Position numbers and translations under genes: made by a program
Source of the DNA: Gordonia sp. OPL2
GTDB lineage: Bacteria; Actinomycetota; Actinomycetes; Mycobacteriales; Mycobacteriaceae
Length of the DNA: 64,000 nucleotides
Direction: 5' to 3'
Assembly: GCF_003797825.1 (NCBI RefSeq)
Contig: NZ_RKME01000010.1
Location: 1-64,000 of the forward strand
Notes under the pieces: generated by a model
The model's database searches: none
Seen by the model: only the letters and a program-made list of their open reading frames with translations
Told to the model about the DNA's origin: nothing
Shown here: positions 1 through 8,510 of the stretch, one piece after another
Position numbering within the stretch: position 1 is the first letter of the stretch
How the letters are laid out: the number at the start of each line of letters is the position of its first letter

Positions 1-297
1 GCACCCACCCCGGAACCCGCGCTCGCGAACGCGGGTGGCGTCGCCACGCCGTCGGCGGCGGAGCCGGAGCAGCAGGTTCCGCCGGCGCTGCGGGCAGTCG
101 GCGTCGAGCAGTCGGAGGTGCCGATGACTTATTCGGGACCCGCCGAGGGCGGCGGCACCGAGGTCCACTCCGCGGAAGAGGAACTCGAGGATCCGGCACT
201 TGTGTCGGCAAGCCGGCGCGAACGTCGCGCTGCCGCACGTGATTCGGCGAAGGGCACCCGCACCAAGCCGCCGAAGTCGAAGAAGCGCCGTCGCTGA
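1..297 (+). CDS. secA: C-terminal fragment, probably preprotein translocase ATPase SecA (SecA1)
   Basis: The window opens inside this gene; 98 codons remain before the TGA at 295-297. The fragment holds no catalytic domain. It has a Pro/Ala/Glu-rich linker, a TYSGPAEGG-type segment (residues ~43-51 of the fragment) and a basic tail with SRRERRAAR followed by PPKSKKRRR. Those features resemble the extreme C-terminus of actinobacterial SecA1, the motor ATPase that drives export through SecYEG. The call leans on context: the next gene on this strand is Rv3235-like, and the following genes keep the order known downstream of secA1 in mycobacteria. The start and all motor motifs lie outside the window, so the identity is an inference. 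Confidence 0.65.
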   Translation, partial: APTPEPALANAGGVATPSAAEPEQQVPPALRAVGVEQSEVPMTYSGPAEGGGTEVHSAEEELEDPALVSASRRERRAAARDSAKGTRTKPPKSKKRRR

Positions 298-536
298 ATC
301 CGGCTCGCGCCCCTCGGGCGTCGGCCCGTCCTCACGCCGAGGAGTAGTGGACACGCGTGGGTGTCGCGGATCGCGCACACCGGCAGATGGGTTGTCTGCG
401 GGTGCCGTCGGATACGCGGCATCCTGTGGTGCCGTGGTTTCACTCTGTGGAGTTGTCAAGGTACGGATGCGGTCCCGGCGTGGCCGGGTGCAGGGTTGAT
501 GGTCTGGTCGGTTCGGTCAGGTCAGATCGGGTCGGG

Positions 537-1793
537 TCAGGCGGCGGTGGGTAGGTTGTCGAGGGTCAGGGTGCGTCGGTTGTAGCTGGGTACGGGTCTT
601 CGGTGGGGGTCGACGGTGCTCGGTGGGATCAGCCAGGCATGGTGATCGGCGCCGATGAACACCTTCCACCCGTTGTGATGGATGTCGGCGTGACACGACG
701 GACACAGCAGGCACCCGTTCTCCAAGCACGTGTCACCGCCATCGCTCCAGTGATCGATGTGGTGGGCATGACACCGTTCAGCTGGCGCACCACATTTGAT
801 GCAGCACCTATCGCGGATATAGAGAGCTTTGCGTTGGGCGGGGGTGAACAGGCGTTTGTCGCGGCCGACGTCGAGGGGCACGGTTTCGCCGTCGACGAGT
901 AGCGGTGTGATGGTCGGGTCACAGGCCAGTCGGTTCATCGTGGCAGGGGTGACCGATCCCATGTATTCGAGGGACGATTCTGTGGGGCTGTCGGCGGGGA
1001 TGGTCAGCAGCACATGTGTTCTCGGAACCATGGCCGCATCGTTTCCGCCAGCGGCGGCGATGTCGAGGACGGTCTCTAATGCGTCGGCGAGGCGTCGTTC
1101 GGTGGAACGGGCATCGGGGGAGCCGTCGGGTTCGGGACGAGGCGCACCATGGCGTTCCATCGCGGCCTGGAACTTCTCGCCGACTTCGACATCGAGGTCG
1201 GCTTCGACATGGATGCGCCCGTCGGTGGTCTTGTGTTTGGTGAGCGTGTTGATGCTGCGGTCCTCGGCGGCAGGCACGCCGCCGTCGGTGTCGTCGGCGA
1301 CGAGGTTGCCCAGGGTGCGGGCACGATCGACGATTTCGGCGGGGGTGGCGCCGGAGAAGTGTTGTCCGAGAAGATCTGTCACATAGTTTAGACGTTGGGT
1401 GTCGTCGATCGGTTCCGGTGATCTTTTCCCGATGTGCTCGACGCCGCGGACGATGGCGTCGACATGTTCACCGGAGATGACGCCGTCGGTGGCGTGGGCG
1501 GCCAAGGTGGGGAGCAGTGCGAGTGCACCGGCGATACGGATGTAGCGCTGCGTCACAGATGGGGCAAAGCCCATGACGGTCAACAACTCTCGCGTGCTAC
1601 GCCCGTGGTCCTTCGCGACCCGCAACCGTTCGAGCGCTGCGGTCAGGGCCGCGGCGTGATGATCGATCAGGTTACGCAGCTTCAGAAGTGCCCGCATCGC
1701 ATCGAACGCGAGAGGACCAGTCATGTCATCGTCGTCGACGCGCAGACGGTGGACGGCGTCAGAGATGTCGGAGATGTCGTCGATGATGCTCAC
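537..1793 (-). CDS. DUF222 / HNH endonuclease signature protein (13E12 family)
   Basis: About 418 residues. The N-terminal two thirds are the helical DUF222 region found in the multicopy 13E12-repeat proteins of Mycobacteriales. The C-terminus (about residues 329-376) is an intact HNH zinc module: CIKCG, then HAHHIDHWSDGG, then a CPSCHADIHH segment. This predicts a metal-dependent DNA endonuclease, although the biological role of the family is unknown. I chose GTG at 1793 because GGGGAG lies about 8 nt upstream; an in-frame GTG at 1859 would add 22 residues but has no visible ribosome site. The gene runs toward the secA end. A second, more degenerate family member occurs at 54496-56085. Confidence 0.85.
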   Translation of the reverse strand: MSIIDDISDISDAVHRLRVDDDDMTGPLAFDAMRALLKLRNLIDHHAAALTAALERLRVAKDHGRSTRELLTVMGFAPSVTQRYIRIAGALALLPTLAAHATDGVISGEHVDAIVRGVEHIGKRSPEPIDDTQRLNYVTDLLGQHFSGATPAEIVDRARTLGNLVADDTDGGVPAAEDRSINTLTKHKTTDGRIHVEADLDVEVGEKFQAAMERHGAPRPEPDGSPDARSTERRLADALETVLDIAAAGGNDAAMVPRTHVLLTIPADSPTESSLEYMGSVTPATMNRLACDPTITPLLVDGETVPLDVGRDKRLFTPAQRKALYIRDRCCIKCGAPAERCHAHHIDHWSDGGDTCLENGCLLCPSCHADIHHNGWKVFIGADHHAWLIPPSTVDPHRRPVPSYNRRTLTLDNLPTAA

Positions 1794-1973
1794 AGCATTG
1801 CTCCCCAAGAGTCGACAGATCAGGCCAGCAGGAGACTCATCGGATTCTTGGGACCACACCCAGGAGTGTGGCGCTAACGCACATCAATTTGAACCTGCTG
1901 ACAACCAACATATCGAACACATGTACGAAGCGCAAGGGAGTCCGGAAACTCTATCGGTGTCATCTACTCATTG

Positions 1974-2612
1974 GTGACGAAGTGTCACCGCACGACCACC
2001 CACGGTGTCGCCGATGTCCTGCGAGATGACATCGTCGAACGAATTCGACCCGAGGTGGAACCGCCGACGGCTCCGGTGCGTCCGATAATCATGGAGACGC
2101 CTCGAGTCCTGATCCGGCCGGCACCGCAGTACGAGCCACCCCTGCGAGTCGACGACGTCGCGCTCGCGACGTTACCGCGGCCTGTTCCGCGGCAACGACC
2201 ACCGGCGCCCCCGCCGGCCACCCGCCAGGCATTGTCGACGGCGACGACCGAGGCCCGCCGTTTCGCCATCGCGACGGTCACCCTCGTCCTCGAGGTGCTC
2301 GACCGCCGACGGACGGTTGCCCAGCTGGAGCCGCACGTCACCCGGGGGCTTCTCGATCAGCTCACCATCCTGTCTCGATCGACCGCGCCGGCGAGTTCGG
2401 CATCCCTACGGCGTGTGCACATCCAGATGGGTGGTCCGGGTGCCGCAGAGGTCTTCGGGAGCTTCGAACGGGGCGGGCGCGTGCTGGCGTTCGCGGCGCG
2501 GATCGAGCAACTACCGTGCCGCGTTCGTACGCCACCGGAGAAGCGAAAGCGCACACTACTGCCACGTCTCGTCGAATACCGTTGGCAGTTGGTCGATTTC
2601 ACGATCGCGTGA
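1974..2612 (+). CDS. Rv3235-like family protein
   Basis: A protein of about 212 residues resembling the Rv3235 family of Mycobacteriales, which has no assigned function. The N-terminus is Pro/Arg-rich and probably disordered (Pro-rich to residue ~83). A compact C-terminal domain (about 85-212) carries segments such as LVLEVLDRRRT, VFGSFERGGRVLAFAARIE and RWQLVDFTIA. This domain type is usually encoded next to secA1, as here. No signal peptide or membrane segment is visible. The start is uncertain: GTG at 1974 directly follows an in-frame TTG at 1971, neither has a clear ribosome site, and ATG at 2091 would still keep the conserved domain. Confidence 0.7.
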   Translation: MTKCHRTTTHGVADVLRDDIVERIRPEVEPPTAPVRPIIMETPRVLIRPAPQYEPPLRVDDVALATLPRPVPRQRPPAPPPATRQALSTATTEARRFAIATVTLVLEVLDRRRTVAQLEPHVTRGLLDQLTILSRSTAPASSASLRRVHIQMGGPGAAEVFGSFERGGRVLAFAARIEQLPCRVRTPPEKRKRTLLPRLVEYRWQLVDFTIA

Positions 2613-2621
2613 GACCCGCCC

Positions 2622-3698
2622 TCAGAGGCCGGCCCCGGAGGGGGACACGAGGATCTTCACGGCCGTCTCGTTGCGGTGGATGAGCGTGTCGAAGCCCTTG
2701 TCGATGAGGTCGTCGAGCGCGATCCGTCCCGTGATGAACGGGGCCAGGTCGACCTTGCCCTCTTCGACGAGCGCGATCGCGGCCGGGTGGGAATTGACGT
2801 AGGCGATGGTGCCGCGCATGTCGATCTCCTTGAGCACCAGCTTCTGCATCTCGACCGAGCCGGGGTGACTCCAGATGGAGACGACCACCAGCACGCCGGT
2901 GGGCTTCAGGGCGTCGAAGAGGGTGTCGAGGGCCGGCTGCACCGAGGTGCACTCGAATCCGACATCGGCCCCGCGCCCGCCCGTGATCTCGAGTACCCGC
3001 CCGACCACGTCGTCGGCGGTGGGATCGACGATGTGATCGCCGACTCCCGCGTCCGCGGCCTTCTGCCGACGAAGCGAACTCGGCTCGCTGATGATCGTGG
3101 TGATGCCCTTGGCTGTGCAGACTGCCGCGGTGAGCAGCCCGATCGGGCCCGCGCCGGTGATGAGCGCGATCGCGCCCGCTTCGGCGCCGCTGCGCTCGAC
3201 CGCATGACACCCGACCGACAACGGCTCGATCAGTGCTGCCTGATCGAGTGGGATGTCCGGCGAGATCCGGTGCACCCAACGGCGTTTGACGGCGATCTTC
3301 TCCCCGAGTCCGCCGCCGCACCCGCCCAGACCGATGAAGTTCATGTCGGGTGACAGGTGATAGTCGTGACTGGCAGGTCCGGTGTCCACGTCGTCGCGCA
3401 AGATGTACGGCTCGACCACGACGTGATCGCCGACTGCCACGTCGTCGACACCCGGCCCGACGGCGGTCACCACTCCCGACATCTCGTGGCCGAGCGTGAT
3501 CGGGGCGCTCTCCTTCGAGATCGGCTGGGGATGACCGGCCGGTGGGATGAAGATCGGACCCTCGGCGTACTCGTGCAGGTCGGTGCCACAGATCCCGCAC
3601 CACGCCACGTCGATTCCGACCATTCCCGGACCCACCTCGGGTTCGGCGATGTCCTCGATCCTGATGTCGCCCCGGTCGTAGTAGCGTGCAGCCCGCAT
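2622..3698 (-). CDS. Zinc-type alcohol dehydrogenase, butanediol dehydrogenase-like
   Basis: A 358-residue medium-chain dehydrogenase/reductase. The N-terminal GroES-like domain has the catalytic zinc signature (WCGICGTDLHEY near residue 37, GHEMSG near 85), followed by an NAD(P)-binding fold with ITGAGPIGLL (about residue 180). The overall layout, including NFIGLGG near residue 135, resembles (R,R)-butanediol dehydrogenases that oxidise vicinal diols to ketones. The four closely spaced cysteines that bind structural zinc in many relatives are absent; only CGGG remains in that loop. The gene is divergent from the acyltransferase gene at 3812 and does not belong to the conserved secA-desA3 block. 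The exact substrate cannot be read from the sequence. Confidence 0.8.
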   Translation of the reverse strand: MRAARYYDRGDIRIEDIAEPEVGPGMVGIDVAWCGICGTDLHEYAEGPIFIPPAGHPQPISKESAPITLGHEMSGVVTAVGPGVDDVAVGDHVVVEPYILRDDVDTGPASHDYHLSPDMNFIGLGGCGGGLGEKIAVKRRWVHRISPDIPLDQAALIEPLSVGCHAVERSGAEAGAIALITGAGPIGLLTAAVCTAKGITTIISEPSSLRRQKAADAGVGDHIVDPTADDVVGRVLEITGGRGADVGFECTSVQPALDTLFDALKPTGVLVVVSIWSHPGSVEMQKLVLKEIDMRGTIAYVNSHPAAIALVEEGKVDLAPFITGRIALDDLIDKGFDTLIHRNETAVKILVSPSGAGL

Positions 3699-3811
3699 GG
3701 TGATCTCCTCGTCGTAAGGCCGTTACCGGCCCCTGCGACTCCACTCCCGCCCGGGTGGCGGGTCAACAGTTGCATCGGGTTGCAGATCCCCGGGGCACTA
3801 CGATCGTCCGT

Positions 3812-5335
3812 GTGGTGAACCGACTGTCCCCGCGCGACGCGATGTACTACTTCCTCGACGAGTCCGGGTCCACCACACACCTCGGCGCGCTGCTCATCCT
3901 CGACCCGCACGGGTCCGACGCCGCGGAGCTGCGCTCCTCGCGCAGCAAGAAGACCGCTGACACCGGTGCGCCGAAGTCATCATCGGCGAAGGTCACCCCG
4001 GACGCCGGGGCCGACCGCCCGACCGCCCCGCCGATCGACTATCCGCGACTGGTCGCGCTCGTGGAGAACCGTCTGCAATTGGTGCCGCGCTATCGGCAGA
4101 TCGTTCGCGAGGTCACCCTGGGGCTGGCCCGACCGGTGTGGGTCGACGATCCCGACTTCGACATCAACTTCCACATCCGTCGCTCGGGTCTGCCCCGTCC
4201 GGGCGACACCGCGCAGTTGCAGGATCTGATCTCGCGGGTCATGTCGCGTCCCCTCGACCGCACCCGGCCGCTCTGGGAGATGTATCTGATCGAAGGGCTG
4301 CCCGACGGCAGGCTCGCCGTCCTCACCAAGACGCACCGCTGCCTGGTCGACGGCGACGCGGCCCGTGAGATCAGCGAGGTCATCTGCGACGAGACACGAA
4401 CAGTCGAGATGCTCGCCGAGGATCTGTGGATGCCGGGCGCACCACCGGGGACCGGTCACCTGGCGCTCGGTGCGCTCGCCGAGGCACTGTCGCGCCCCGG
4501 GGATCTCGTCGACTCGGTGGTGCACGGCAACTCCATCATCGCCGACATCCGCGGTACCGCCGAGGGCGCGCTGCGACGGGTGGGCAATGTGGTCCAGCAG
4601 ATCACCGATTCCGCTCCGTCGAGCCCGCTGAACAACGCGACGACATCGACGCGCAGCTTTGCGGTGGCGTCGGTCCCGCGGCGGGGGTGTGCCAAGATCG
4701 CCGACCGCTACGACTGCACCGTGAACGACGTCGAACTCGCCATCATCTCGGGTGTTATGCGCCGATGGATGCTGTCCTACGACGAGTCGGTGCGTGCCGG
4801 TGACACCGTGCGTGTGGTACTGCCGTTGTCGGCCCGCGACCCGGCCGTGGAACGCCGTGCCGAGTCCGACGGGCGCTGGATCACCGTCGGCAAGCCCAGC
4901 TTTGTCACGGACCTCCCTGTGGGAGAGGACAATCCGACGGTCCGGTTGGCTCAGGTCGCCGGTTTGGCGAATCGGTATGCCCAGTCGTCACGGCGTCTCT
5001 CGATGGGGCCGCAGCCGCTGCTCCCGGAGCTGGGTGTGGTGCCGTTCCCGGAGCTGAGTTCGCGCGCGTTCCGCAGTCTCAACCGACGGAACTACAACGT
5101 GCCCGTGGCGATGGGCACCTCTCCGGTGGCGGCTCGCTACGTCGGTGGTTGTGCGGTGAGTCAGATGTATGCGATCCCGACGCTCATGGCCCAGCGTGCA
5201 CTCGCGATCACCATCACCGATTATCACGACAACCTGCAGTTCGCATTCATCGCCGATCGCGGTGTGATGAGCGATCTGCCCGCGCTGACCGAGTATGTGA
5301 CCGAATCGTTCGAGGAACTCCTCGGCACGAAGTGA
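3812..5335 (+). CDS. WS/DGAT family acyltransferase (Tgs3-like) with altered active-site motif
   Basis: About 507 residues spanning the full wax ester synthase/diacylglycerol acyltransferase fold, which esterifies acyl-CoA to long-chain alcohols or diacylglycerol in storage lipid synthesis. Seen are the N-terminal LSPRDAMYYFLDE, the PLW motif in RTRPLWEMYLIEG, and the C-terminal NVPVAMGTSP region. The catalytic HHxxxDG motif reads HRCLVDG (4334-4354; His175-Arg176), so the second histidine, normally the catalytic base, is Arg. Position matches the tgs3 slot in mycobacteria. Tandem GTG codons at 3812 and 3815 are the likely starts; an upstream in-frame start would only add non-family residues. 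Catalytic competence is doubtful. Confidence 0.85.
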   Translation: MVNRLSPRDAMYYFLDESGSTTHLGALLILDPHGSDAAELRSSRSKKTADTGAPKSSSAKVTPDAGADRPTAPPIDYPRLVALVENRLQLVPRYRQIVREVTLGLARPVWVDDPDFDINFHIRRSGLPRPGDTAQLQDLISRVMSRPLDRTRPLWEMYLIEGLPDGRLAVLTKTHRCLVDGDAAREISEVICDETRTVEMLAEDLWMPGAPPGTGHLALGALAEALSRPGDLVDSVVHGNSIIADIRGTAEGALRRVGNVVQQITDSAPSSPLNNATTSTRSFAVASVPRRGCAKIADRYDCTVNDVELAIISGVMRRWMLSYDESVRAGDTVRVVLPLSARDPAVERRAESDGRWITVGKPSFVTDLPVGEDNPTVRLAQVAGLANRYAQSSRRLSMGPQPLLPELGVVPFPELSSRAFRSLNRRNYNVPVAMGTSPVAARYVGGCAVSQMYAIPTLMAQRALAITITDYHDNLQFAFIADRGVMSDLPALTEYVTESFEELLGTK

Positions 5336-5403
5336 GCGGCCCCGGGAGGGGCGGGCACGCCGACTAAGGTTGGCGCTGAGTCGATGGTGAGGGGATGGGT
5401 GCG

Positions 5404-5970
5404 ATGAGGGTGTATCTACCGGCGACGCTGGCGATGCTGATGGAACTCACCGAGATAGGTGAGTTCCGGGCGTTGGGGGGAACCGGATTCGCGCTGACGC
5501 CGACGCTGCGGGAGTCGTTCCGCTCGGGCGACGACGAGGAACTGTCGGAGGTGGCCATGCGCGAGGCGGCCCGCGCGTCGCTGCGGCTGCTCGCCGGTGA
5601 GGCGCCCGAACCGCGTGACGTCGTCGCCGACGCCGAACTCGCCGCCGACGAGGCGACCACGAAACCCGGTGACACACCGCGCCTTCCGCCTCGGCGGGTG
5701 GTCGTCGCCGCCGACGTCGACGACGTGACCCTGCACCCGGAACTCGACGATGCCGTGGTGCGGATCGGTGGACCCGTCCCGCTGAGCGACATCGCGTCGG
5801 TACATGTCGACGTCGCCGAGGCAGAGGACAAGGTCCGGGCCGCGGTCATCGTGATCGACGCCGCCGACCTCGGCGACCAGGATGCCGAACTCGCCGTCGG
5901 CGATGTCGAGGACTTCGATCTGGCGTGGTACGCCACCCAGGAACTGCCCTTCCTCCTCGAACTGCTCTGA
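5404..5970 (+). CDS. Conserved hypothetical protein, Rv3231c-like
   Basis: A protein of 188 residues starting MRVYLPATLAML. ATG at 5404 is preferred over ATG at 5395 because a GTGAGGGG ribosome site ends about 9 nt before it. No known domain is recognised. It is acidic (many Asp/Glu), has no membrane segment, and ends with a WYATQELPFLLELL-type segment typical of this small actinobacterial family. In mycobacteria the counterpart (Rv3231c) also lies immediately before the desaturase reductase gene, as here. Conserved linkage suggests a role linked to lipid modification, but nothing in the sequence shows a catalytic function. Confidence 0.65.
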   Translation: MRVYLPATLAMLMELTEIGEFRALGGTGFALTPTLRESFRSGDDEELSEVAMREAARASLRLLAGEAPEPRDVVADAELAADEATTKPGDTPRLPPRRVVVAADVDDVTLHPELDDAVVRIGGPVPLSDIASVHVDVAEAEDKVRAAVIVIDAADLGDQDAELAVGDVEDFDLAWYATQELPFLLELL

Positions 5971-6034
5971 GGGTTCCGCGGGATGGGGTTCCACGGGATG
6001 CCGGGGCGATGTTGGAGTCCGGCGACGGTCGCGT

Positions 6035-6054
6035 AACCTACGGAAGCGTAAGTT
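6035..6054. promoter_or_regulatory. Inverted-repeat operator upstream of the desaturase reductase
   Basis: A 20-bp imperfect inverted repeat AACCTACG-N4-CGTAAGTT lies 41 bp before the reductase start at 6096. Both arms recur unchanged, with a different 4-bp spacer, at 8460-8479 before the first desaturase gene. This is the size and shape of a TetR-family operator. It implies that reductase and desaturase are controlled by the same regulator, which is not encoded nearby. Confidence 0.7.
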
Positions 6055-6095
6055 GGCGGTCCGCCGCGTCCGGCGGCGAGTGAGGTGGTGCCCAG

Positions 6096-7226
6096 GTGGG
6101 TTGGCTCGAGCGTTTCGAAGAACCGGTGGCCGACGTCGCCGCCCGGAGTCGTGCCGCGCACTGGGCGCGAGCGGCGTTCTCGCGCATCACCACCCCGCTC
6201 CTTCCCGACGACTACCTGCACCTGGCGAACCCGCTGTGGTCGGCCCGCGAACTGCGCGGCAAGGTCGTCTCGGTCACCCCGGAGACCGAGGACACGGCCA
6301 CGATCCGCATCCGCCCCGGATGGGGATTCTCCTTCGACTACGAACCGGGCCAGTATGTCGGCATCGGTGTGTTGATGGAGGGGCGTTGGACCTGGCGGTC
6401 GTATTCGCTCACGTCGGCGCCCGGAGTGGAACATGCCGCCGGGGACTCCTCGAGGGGGACCATCTCCATCACGGTCAAGGCAATGCCCGAGGGCTTCTTG
6501 TCGTCGCACCTGGTGAACGGTCTCCGAGAAGGCACCGTGGTACGTCTGGCCGCACCGCAGGGTGAGTTCGTCCTGCCTGACCCGCTGCCGCCGAAGATCC
6601 TCTTCGCGACCGCCGGCAGTGGCATCACCCCGATCATCTCCATGCTGCGGATGATCGGCCACCGAGGGCAGTCGACAGACATCCGTGTGGTGCACTCGAC
6701 TCCGACCCCCGCGGATCTGCTGTTCGCAGAAGAACTCTCGGAGTTGGCGTCGGCCGGGGTCATCGATCTGCACATCCAGTACACCCGTTCGGACGGCAAG
6801 GTCGATCCGAATCGCCTCGCGCAACTCGTCCCTGATTGGCGCGAGCGCCAGACCTGGGCCTGCGGGCCCACCGGCTTCCTCGATGCGGTGCACGGCATGT
6901 ATGCCGAGGCCGACGTGGCGTCGCACCTGCACATCGAGCGGTTCGCACTCGAACGTGGCGCGGTCGGCGCTCAGGGTGGGACCGTCACCTTCGGGCGGAC
7001 GGGTCAGAGCGCCGAGGTCGACGGTGCGACCACGCTCCTGGAGGCCGGCGAGCAGGCCGGGGTATTGATGCCGTTCGGTTGCCGGATGGGCATCTGTCAG
7101 AGCTGCGTGGTCATGCTGGACAAGGGGTGCGTCCGCGATCTGCGCAGCGGTGTCGAGCATGTCGAGGGCGAGCGTATCCAGACGTGTATCAGCGCGGCGG
7201 CGGGAGACTGCACACTCGACGTGTGA
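6096..7226 (+). CDS. Ferredoxin reductase with C-terminal 2Fe-2S domain, electron donor to desaturase (Rv3230c-like)
   Basis: A 376-residue fusion protein. An FAD-binding domain comes first (about 50-150, with WRSYSLTS as the flavin motif), then an NAD(P)H-binding domain (about 155-270, with [14 protein letters not shown]). A plant-type 2Fe-2S ferredoxin domain follows, with cysteines C329, C334, C337 and C364. Such proteins pass electrons from NADPH to membrane acyl desaturases; the mycobacterial counterpart Rv3230c serves DesA3. GTG at 6096 is preceded by GAGTGAGG. It lies 1.3 kb before two DesA3-type genes and shares an operator sequence with the first, which supports this partnership. Confidence 0.88.
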   Translation: MGWLERFEEPVADVAARSRAAHWARAAFSRITTPLLPDDYLHLANPLWSARELRGKVVSVTPETEDTATIRIRPGWGFSFDYEPGQYVGIGVLMEGRWTWRSYSLTSAPGVEHAAGDSSRGTISITVKAMPEGFLSSHLVNGLREGTVVRLAAPQGEFVLPDPLPPKILFATAGSGITPIISMLRMIGHRGQSTDIRVVHSTPTPADLLFAEELSELASAGVIDLHIQYTRSDGKVDPNRLAQLVPDWRERQTWACGPTGFLDAVHGMYAEADVASHLHIERFALERGAVGAQGGTVTFGRTGQSAEVDGATTLLEAGEQAGVLMPFGCRMGICQSCVVMLDKGCVRDLRSGVEHVEGERIQTCISAAAGDCTLDV

Positions 7227-7266
7227 GTGCCGTGCACGAACCGGAGCAGCCGATAAGCTATGTCGG

Positions 7267-8343
7267 ATGTGCACCGATGTTCCCGTTCTGCGAGACGACG
7301 TGCTGACCCTGCGCGGACACCGCGCCGACGACGTCGACCGGGTGCTCGAGATGGCCTCGGATCCCGAGATGGGCCGATGGACAACGGTTCCCACGCCGTA
7401 CACGCGGGCCGATGCCGAGAGTTTCGTGTTCGAGACGGTACCGCGCGGGTGGTCGGACGGATCGGCGATGAGCTGGGCGATCGAGTATGACAATCGGTTC
7501 GTCGGCAATGTCGACATCCGTGGTCAGGGTGTCGTCGCCGACATCGGATTCGCCCTGCACCCCGATGCCCGCGGCCGCGGACTGATGCACCGAGCGGTCG
7601 AACTGGCACTGGCGTACGCCTTCGGACAAGCGGGGAAACGGGTCGTGCAGTGGAAGGCGCCCGTCGGCAACCTGGCGAGCCTGCGGGTGGCGCACGCGTG
7701 CGGCTTCACCCTCGACGCCCGGGTGCCCGACATGATCGACCTCCGCGGCGACGTGCGCGACGCCTGGTGCGGCTCGATCCGGGCCGGCGACAGCACCGAC
7801 CCGAAGAGCACCTGGTGGGCAACGACATTCGAGACCGAACGATTTCGCCTGCGGCCGCTGGCGGAGACGGACGACGAACGGATCCGCGAAACCCTCGACG
7901 ATCCGGTGTCGCGCACATACCTCTTCGGTCGACCCTCGCCGCTGACCATCGAGCACGCGGCCGCCGAGCGCACCCGTAAGTGGTGGACGGCCGCTCGCGG
8001 AGAGACGTGCACCTGGGCCGTGACCGACCCCGCCGATGATCTCTACCTGGGCGACATCACGCTCCTCGACATCGACGAGGTGACCGGGGCGGAGGCGGGC
8101 TTCTACACGCATCCGGACTCGCGGGGGATCGGTGCGCTCGGCGAGACATTCCCGGCGGTCGTCGAGCATGCCTTCGACGTCCTGGGTCTCCGTCGGCTCA
8201 CCCTCTTCGCCGCCGACAGCAACACCGGCAGCAAGGCGCTCGCCGAGTCTGCCGGGTTCCGGTGGTTCGGCACCCAACCGCTCGCCGCGCGGTCGGGCGG
8301 TGTGTTTGAGGACCTCGTCGGTTACGAGTTGCTCCGTCCCTGA
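7267..8343 (+). CDS. Tandem GNAT (RimJ-type) acetyltransferase
   Basis: A 358-residue protein with two consecutive GCN5-related acetyltransferase domains. The first (about 5-165) has the acetyl-CoA loop region GFALHPDARGRGLMHRAVE and a NLASLRVAHACGF segment. The second (about 185-355) has GFYTHPDSRGIGALGE and NTGSKALAESAGF. Each resembles the RimJ/RimL branch, which acetylates protein N-termini or small amines; the substrate is unknown. ATG at 7267 follows the reductase stop by 40 bp, so the gene may be co-transcribed. It separates the reductase from its desaturase partner and is not part of the mycobacterial gene order I recall. Confidence 0.8.
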   Translation: MCTDVPVLRDDVLTLRGHRADDVDRVLEMASDPEMGRWTTVPTPYTRADAESFVFETVPRGWSDGSAMSWAIEYDNRFVGNVDIRGQGVVADIGFALHPDARGRGLMHRAVELALAYAFGQAGKRVVQWKAPVGNLASLRVAHACGFTLDARVPDMIDLRGDVRDAWCGSIRAGDSTDPKSTWWATTFETERFRLRPLAETDDERIRETLDDPVSRTYLFGRPSPLTIEHAAAERTRKWWTAARGETCTWAVTDPADDLYLGDITLLDIDEVTGAEAGFYTHPDSRGIGALGETFPAVVEHAFDVLGLRRLTLFAADSNTGSKALAESAGFRWFGTQPLAARSGGVFEDLVGYELLRP

Positions 8344-8459
8344 CCGCACGAACGCTCTGACCTCCGACGCTGCGCTGCACCGGCGATCACGGCCCTGTAG
8401 TGGGGTGGGTCACATTCGGCGATCCCGGACGTCGAAGGGTGGACAGGTACGTCTCCGGC

Positions 8460-8479
8460 AACCTACGCTTGCGTAAGTT
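8460..8479. promoter_or_regulatory. Inverted-repeat operator upstream of the first desaturase
   Basis: AACCTACG-N4-CGTAAGTT, identical in both arms to the site at 6035-6054, lies 31 bp before the ATG at 8511. A weaker overlapping copy (AAGTTACG-N4-GGTAGGTC, 8475-8494) follows, so two regulator dimers might bind here. The second desaturase at 9895 has no such site. Confidence 0.72.
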
Positions 8480-8510
8480 ACGGAATGGTAGGTCGACCCG
8501 AGGGAGCTAC

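Noticed and set aside
298-536. Possible gene or small RNA between secA and the DUF222 gene
   Set aside because: Short frames only; no domain, conserved hairpin or promoter was evident. The GGTCGGTTCGGTCAGG-type low-complexity stretch near 500-545 is not structured enough to call.
5364-7517. 717-codon open frame on the minus strand
   Set aside because: It lies antisense to the Rv3231c-like and reductase genes, whose products carry clear domains; the minus-strand translation is Arg/Ser-rich without any family motif, typical of high-GC shadow frames.
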